From a bacterium (GTDB lineage: Bacteria > Patescibacteriota > Minisyncoccia > Moranbacterales > UBA2206): a stretch of 43,326 nt of DNA. Under the pieces are notes generated by a model, which was not told the DNA's origin, did not search any database, and saw only the letters and a list, made by a program, of their open reading frames with translations. The position numbers and the translations under genes were made by a program. How positions within the stretch are numbered: the stretch's first letter is position 1; the number at the start of each line of letters is the position of its first letter. Positions 40,549-43,326 of the stretch are shown here, in pieces. The DNA lies in NCBI GenBank assembly GCA_021785125.1, contig JAJYGF010000019.1, positions 1 through 43,326 on the forward strand, given 5' to 3'.

Positions 40549-41577
40549 ATGGTCGGTTTTACCAAAAAAAGCGTCAGGAGCCTGACTTTGGGCGAAAAAC
40601 TCAAAAGTCTCCGCAACGAAAGAAGGATCACATTGGGCGAAGCTTCGCGCTTTACCAAGATCCAGCAGAAATATCTGGAGTATTTGGAAGAAGGCAACTA
40701 CAAAAAACTGCCGGCGGATGTCTATGTGAAAGGTTTTTTGCGTTCTTACGCTGATTTTCTCGGAGTGGAGGAAAAAATCCTGATAAGATTGTATGAAAAA
40801 GAAAAAGGCATCAAAAAAAATCTGGAAAAAACGAAGCCTGAAAATGTCAAGGTCCGCAAGCCGATAAATATTTCACCTTTCGTCTTTACGCCGAAAATTA
40901 TTGCTGTCTTTTTCGGCATCCTGCTGTTTTTGGGAGGATTTTTTTATCTGTACCGCGAAATGCGCGCTTTTTCCAACGCACCGAAACTGGTCATCTTGAA
41001 TCCGGATCCAAATACGACTTATAATGCCAATTCCATCACTGTCGAAGGCGTGACCGATAAAGACGCCAAGGTCTTCATAAATGACCAGCCGGTTTTGGTT
41101 TCCGATGGCGGCAGTTTTAACGAAGATCTGGCTCTTCAGTCTGGAGCAAATACGATCATAATCAAAGCGGTGAACCGTTTTGGCAAGGAAAGTTCGCAAA
41201 ACATGACGATCCGATCCAATTATCGGGAAGTGGCGGATAAAAGCGGTTCCGGCGGCAATCCCGATCCGTCATCCGGCAATTCTTCGGGCGGTTCCGATCA
41301 GAATCCAGCCTCGTCGGCGCCAAACGGCATCAGCCTAGACGTGAGCGTCGATCCTGGCCCGGTCTGGGTGAGCGTGGAAGCGGACGGCAATCCGGTTTTT
41401 TCCGGAACGATGCTGACTGGGGCCTCGCAGACATTTTCAGCTTCCGACAAGATCGTCATAAACTCCGGCAAGGGCAACGCGACGCATGTAAAATTCAACG
41501 GCAAGGACATCGGAACTTTGAGCAATGATCCCGGCCCGGTCAAGGACGTGACATTTACGAGAGACACGAAATATTGA
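40549..41577 (+). CDS. rodZ: RodZ-like helix-turn-helix membrane protein
   Basis: 342 aa. A cytoplasmic Cro-type HTH (about 13-85, TLGEKLKSLRNERRITLGEASRFTKIQQKYLEYLEEG) is followed by a basic stretch and one transmembrane helix (about 116-136). Outside lies a Big/glucodextranase-like beta domain (KLVILNPDPNTTYNANSITVEGVTD), then a Gly/Ser/Pro-rich linker and a C-terminal DUF4115-like domain (VSVEADGNPVFSGTML...). This is RodZ order with an extra beta domain inserted. RodZ links MreB to the cell-wall machinery; no mreB is in the window. The gene follows ftsK after an AT-only spacer. Confidence 0.82.
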   Translation: MVGFTKKSVRSLTLGEKLKSLRNERRITLGEASRFTKIQQKYLEYLEEGNYKKLPADVYVKGFLRSYADFLGVEEKILIRLYEKEKGIKKNLEKTKPENVKVRKPINISPFVFTPKIIAVFFGILLFLGGFFYLYREMRAFSNAPKLVILNPDPNTTYNANSITVEGVTDKDAKVFINDQPVLVSDGGSFNEDLALQSGANTIIIKAVNRFGKESSQNMTIRSNYREVADKSGSGGNPDPSSGNSSGGSDQNPASSAPNGISLDVSVDPGPVWVSVEADGNPVFSGTMLTGASQTFSASDKIVINSGKGNATHVKFNGKDIGTLSNDPGPVKDVTFTRDTKY

Positions 41578-41585
41578 GCGGAAAG

Positions 41586-41594
41586 TTATCCACA
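41586..41594 (+). other. DnaA-box-like TTATCCACA
   Basis: Perfect consensus between the rodZ-like stop and the promoter of the Kelch protein gene. Confidence 0.4.
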
Positions 41595-41612
41595 GTTTTG
41601 ACTGAAAAAGTC

Positions 41613-41641
41613 TTTACATAAAAAAATAATTTTGATAAAAT
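41613..41641 (+). promoter_or_regulatory. Promoter of the Kelch-repeat surface protein gene
   Basis: TTTACA (41613-41618) and TAAAAT (41636-41641) are spaced by 17 bases. A TTATCCACA box lies just upstream (41586-41594). Confidence 0.65.
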
Positions 41642-41660
41642 TAGAAATGTGAAGTGGGTG

Positions 41661-41694
41661 AATTCACAAAGAAGTAATTCTTGTGAATTTTTTT
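41661..41694 (+). promoter_or_regulatory. Terminator-like hairpin across the start region of the Kelch gene
   Basis: ATTCACAA and TTGTGAAT pair, with an inner GAA/TTC stem around GTAA, followed by a run of seven T. It begins about 13 bases after the predicted transcription start. The GTG at 41683 lies in its 3' arm and a second in-frame GTG (41695) directly follows it, so the hairpin could act by attenuation or by hiding the start. Confidence 0.55.
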
Positions 41695-43326
41695 GTGTTC
41701 AGGGGAAAAATACAAACAAAAATAGCCGCCATCAGCAGAGAGAGAAATTTCGCAGTGAGACTTTTTGGCATTTTGGAATTGCTTGTCATTTCTTTGGCAT
41801 GGATGTTTTTGTCCGTGCTGTTTTATTTTCCGCGAAAACTGGTTGTCCGGATCAAAGCCAGAATTTATGCGAAAAAGCAAGTGAAGCTGGCCGGTGAAAA
41901 TAAAAGATTCCGTTGCATCGATCTGCGGGAGATGCGACCTGTCAAAGTTTCTCAAGGAGCTAAGCTCCTTGTGGCGGAAAAATTCCTAAAGCTTCGTTTT
42001 AGGAAAACGGAGAAATCATTCGAAGAGAGATGGGAGAAATTCCAGGAAGAGATCATCCATCTCGTCCATTTCCATGTCAGCAAGAAAGCGGGAAAGAAAT
42101 TCGCTTTCGATATTGCCATAGCATCTTTGATTTTGGTAGTCATCTTTCAGCTTTCGGACTTCGGCCAAGCGGCGACATACACGAACACGTGGACAACGAC
42201 CGCCGATTTCGATTCCAACGCTTCAACCATCGCCAAGGGCGGACAAAACTCCAGTCTGAATCTGCCGACAACCAAAAGCCCAGACTTGACTACGGCTTCC
42301 AATCAGGTGCAAATGACCCAAACTTCGGCGGTCAGAACCGAAAATTCATTCAATGATTTTTCCAAAGGCACCAATACCAATGTTGTCTTGGACAACAACG
42401 CGATCAAAAGCATGCCGACCGCGCTGGCAAACACATGGAGCGGCCCGGGAACGATTGGTGCTGGCGGACAAATGATTAGGAATAGAAATGACGATGATGT
42501 GTATGTTTTGCAAGGAAACGGTGGTACCGGCTTCTACAAATATTCCATTTCAGCCAATGCCTGGACTACGCTGACGGTTGCGCCTGGTGCTATCAATATA
42601 GGCGCCGCCATGATCAGAAACGGTTCCGACGACAGTATCTACGTGTCACAAGGCGGCAACGCTACCGGCTTCTACAAATACTCCATCTCCGGCAATGCCT
42701 GGACGACACTGACGGCTGTGCCGGGAGCGATTGGCGATAGCGGAACCATGATAAGAAACGGTTCTGACGACAGTATCTACGTGTCACAAGGAAACAATGC
42801 AACCGGCTTCTACAAATATTCTATTGCCGGCAATTCATGGACGACGTTGGCGGCCGTCCCTGGTAATGTATATACTGGCGCCGCCATGATCAGAAACGGT
42901 TCCGACGACAGCATCTACGTGTCACAAGGCGGCAACGCTACCGGCTTTTACAAATATTCCATCTCTGCTGGCACTTGGACGACTTTGACCGTCGCGCCGG
43001 GAGCAATCGGTGTGGGCGGCACCATGATCAGAAACGGTTCCGACGACAGCATCTACGTATTACAAGGCGGCAACGCTACCGGTTTTTACAAATATTCCAT
43101 TTCTGCCGGCACTTGGACGACTTTGACCGCCGCGCCGGGAGCAATCGGTGTGGGCGGCACCATGATCAGAAACGGTTCCGACGACAGTATCTACGTGTCA
43201 CAAGGCGGCAACGCTACCGGTTTTTACAAATATTCCATTTCTGCCGGCACTTGGACGACTTTGACCGCCGCGCCGGGAGCAATCGGTGTGGGCGGCACCA
43301 TGATCAGAAACGGTTCCGACGACAGT
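41683..43326 (+). CDS. Anchored surface protein with Kelch-like beta-propeller repeats (3' end cut)
   Basis: The frame is open from a stop at 41659 to the window edge. It has no ATG until the 46th codon, so GTG 41683 or 41695 is the likely start. 548 residues are visible. A helix near 28-48, a basic cytoplasmic stretch and a second helix near 141-157 anchor it. A Ser/Thr/Asn-rich region then leads to repeats of exactly 46 residues, with the core MIRNGSDDSIYVSQGG and FYKYSISAGTWTTL. IYVxxGG and YKYxxxxxxWTTL are the hallmarks of Kelch/galactose-oxidase propeller blades. Seven repeat starts are visible and the array continues past the edge. Residues 90-107 are encoded by two palindromic DNA elements. 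Adhesion or carbohydrate binding is plausible but unproven. Confidence 0.82.
   Translation, partial: MNFFVFRGKIQTKIAAISRERNFAVRLFGILELLVISLAWMFLSVLFYFPRKLVVRIKARIYAKKQVKLAGENKRFRCIDLREMRPVKVSQGAKLLVAEKFLKLRFRKTEKSFEERWEKFQEEIIHLVHFHVSKKAGKKFAFDIAIASLILVVIFQLSDFGQAATYTNTWTTTADFDSNASTIAKGGQNSSLNLPTTKSPDLTTASNQVQMTQTSAVRTENSFNDFSKGTNTNVVLDNNAIKSMPTALANTWSGPGTIGAGGQMIRNRNDDDVYVLQGNGGTGFYKYSISANAWTTLTVAPGAINIGAAMIRNGSDDSIYVSQGGNATGFYKYSISGNAWTTLTAVPGAIGDSGTMIRNGSDDSIYVSQGNNATGFYKYSIAGNSWTTLAAVPGNVYTGAAMIRNGSDDSIYVSQGGNATGFYKYSISAGTWTTLTVAPGAIGVGGTMIRNGSDDSIYVLQGGNATGFYKYSISAGTWTTLTAAPGAIGVGGTMIRNGSDDSIYVSQGGNATGFYKYSISAGTWTTLTAAPGAIGVGGTMIRNGSDDS
41953..42005. repeat. Two palindromic units inside the Kelch protein gene
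   Basis: CAAGGAGCTAAGCTCCTTG (41953-41971) is a unit of the family in the FKBP linker. TTCCTAAA to TTTAGGAA (41983-42005) is a single half unit of the family at 2964 and 9728, differing from the latter by two bases. Both are read in frame, in the cytoplasmic stretch between the two helices. Confidence 0.75.
42472..43326 (+). repeat. 138-bp tandem repeat array (Kelch-like blades)
   Basis: Repeat units start at 42472, 42610, 42748, 42886, 43024, 43162 and 43300, always exactly 138 bases apart. The first is most diverged. The units at 43024 and 43162 differ at only a few bases. The array runs off the window. Confidence 0.95.

Noticed and set aside
42030-42356. 108-codon alternative frame within the Kelch gene region
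   Set aside because: Out of frame with the repeat protein, Arg/His-rich, no features; the frame through 41683-43326 is continuous with the repeats.
42472-43326. CRISPR array or other spacer-repeat structure
   Set aside because: The 138-base units are contiguous, coding in one frame and lack spacers; they encode Kelch-like blades.

Overview
This 43.3 kb window looks like chromosome of a Patescibacteria/CPR bacterium, most likely Parcubacteria-like. That placement is inferred from gene content, not from a marker-gene comparison. Supporting signs are an array of small two-helix T4SS-type pilin proteins typical of CPR genomes, a short IF-2 (594 aa), compact RpoB and RpoC, many genes without a clear Shine-Dalgarno sequence, tRNA genes without encoded CCA, and dense packing with ATGA or TAATG overlaps. 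TGA is used as a stop, so the recoded UGA of some CPR lineages does not apply here.

Layout. 1-5.7 kb, mostly minus strand: a metallophosphoesterase (cut by the window edge) and endonuclease IV, then a divergent small hypothetical, then an infB-rbfA-nrnA translation/RNA operon headed by a DUF4446 protein. 5.8-6.0 kb: an intact tRNA-Ser(CGA) beside a degenerate tRNA-Ser copy. 6.1-12.1 kb: a solute-binding lipoprotein followed by six T4SS-pilin-like membrane proteins, one with cysteine-rich modules and a duplicated pilin domain, interrupted by an ORF6N-domain gene. 12.2-13.2 kb: an unrecognised membrane protein on the minus strand. 13.5-17.5 kb: nusA, ppa, tig, clpP. 17.6-20.9 kb: divergent gpmI and rny with overlapping promoters. 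21.1-21.8 kb: HU and tRNA-Pro, tRNA-Gly, tRNA-Gly. 21.8-25.3 kb: an FKBP isomerase, a pyrD-pyrC pair and an anchored amidase. 25.4-28.2 kb: a coupled operon with ApbE, a heme-type ferric-reductase transmembrane protein and a truncated TsaB-like protein. 28.2-29.7 kb: two hypotheticals. 29.8-37.2 kb: rpoB-rpoC with a structured leader. 37.3-41.6 kb: a small membrane protein, a type IV prepilin, FtsK and a RodZ-like protein. 41.6 kb to the end: an anchored surface protein with a perfectly periodic 138-bp Kelch-like repeat, running off the window.

The genes form two groups: information-processing and housekeeping operons, and cell-envelope or surface genes (pilin array, prepilin, lipoprotein, amidase, Kelch protein). 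No secretion ATPase (VirB4/VirD4/PilB type) is in the window, so what the pilin array works with is not visible here.

The most unusual signals are: (i) the pilin paralogue array with diversified, cysteine-rich outer regions; (ii) short palindromic DNA elements in spacers and also in frame within linkers of three exported or anchored proteins; (iii) a recurrent arrangement of promoter, terminator-like hairpin and gene, including two unrelated loci that share the same hairpin; and (iv) the ApbE/heme-membrane operon in a lineage usually poor in redox chemistry.
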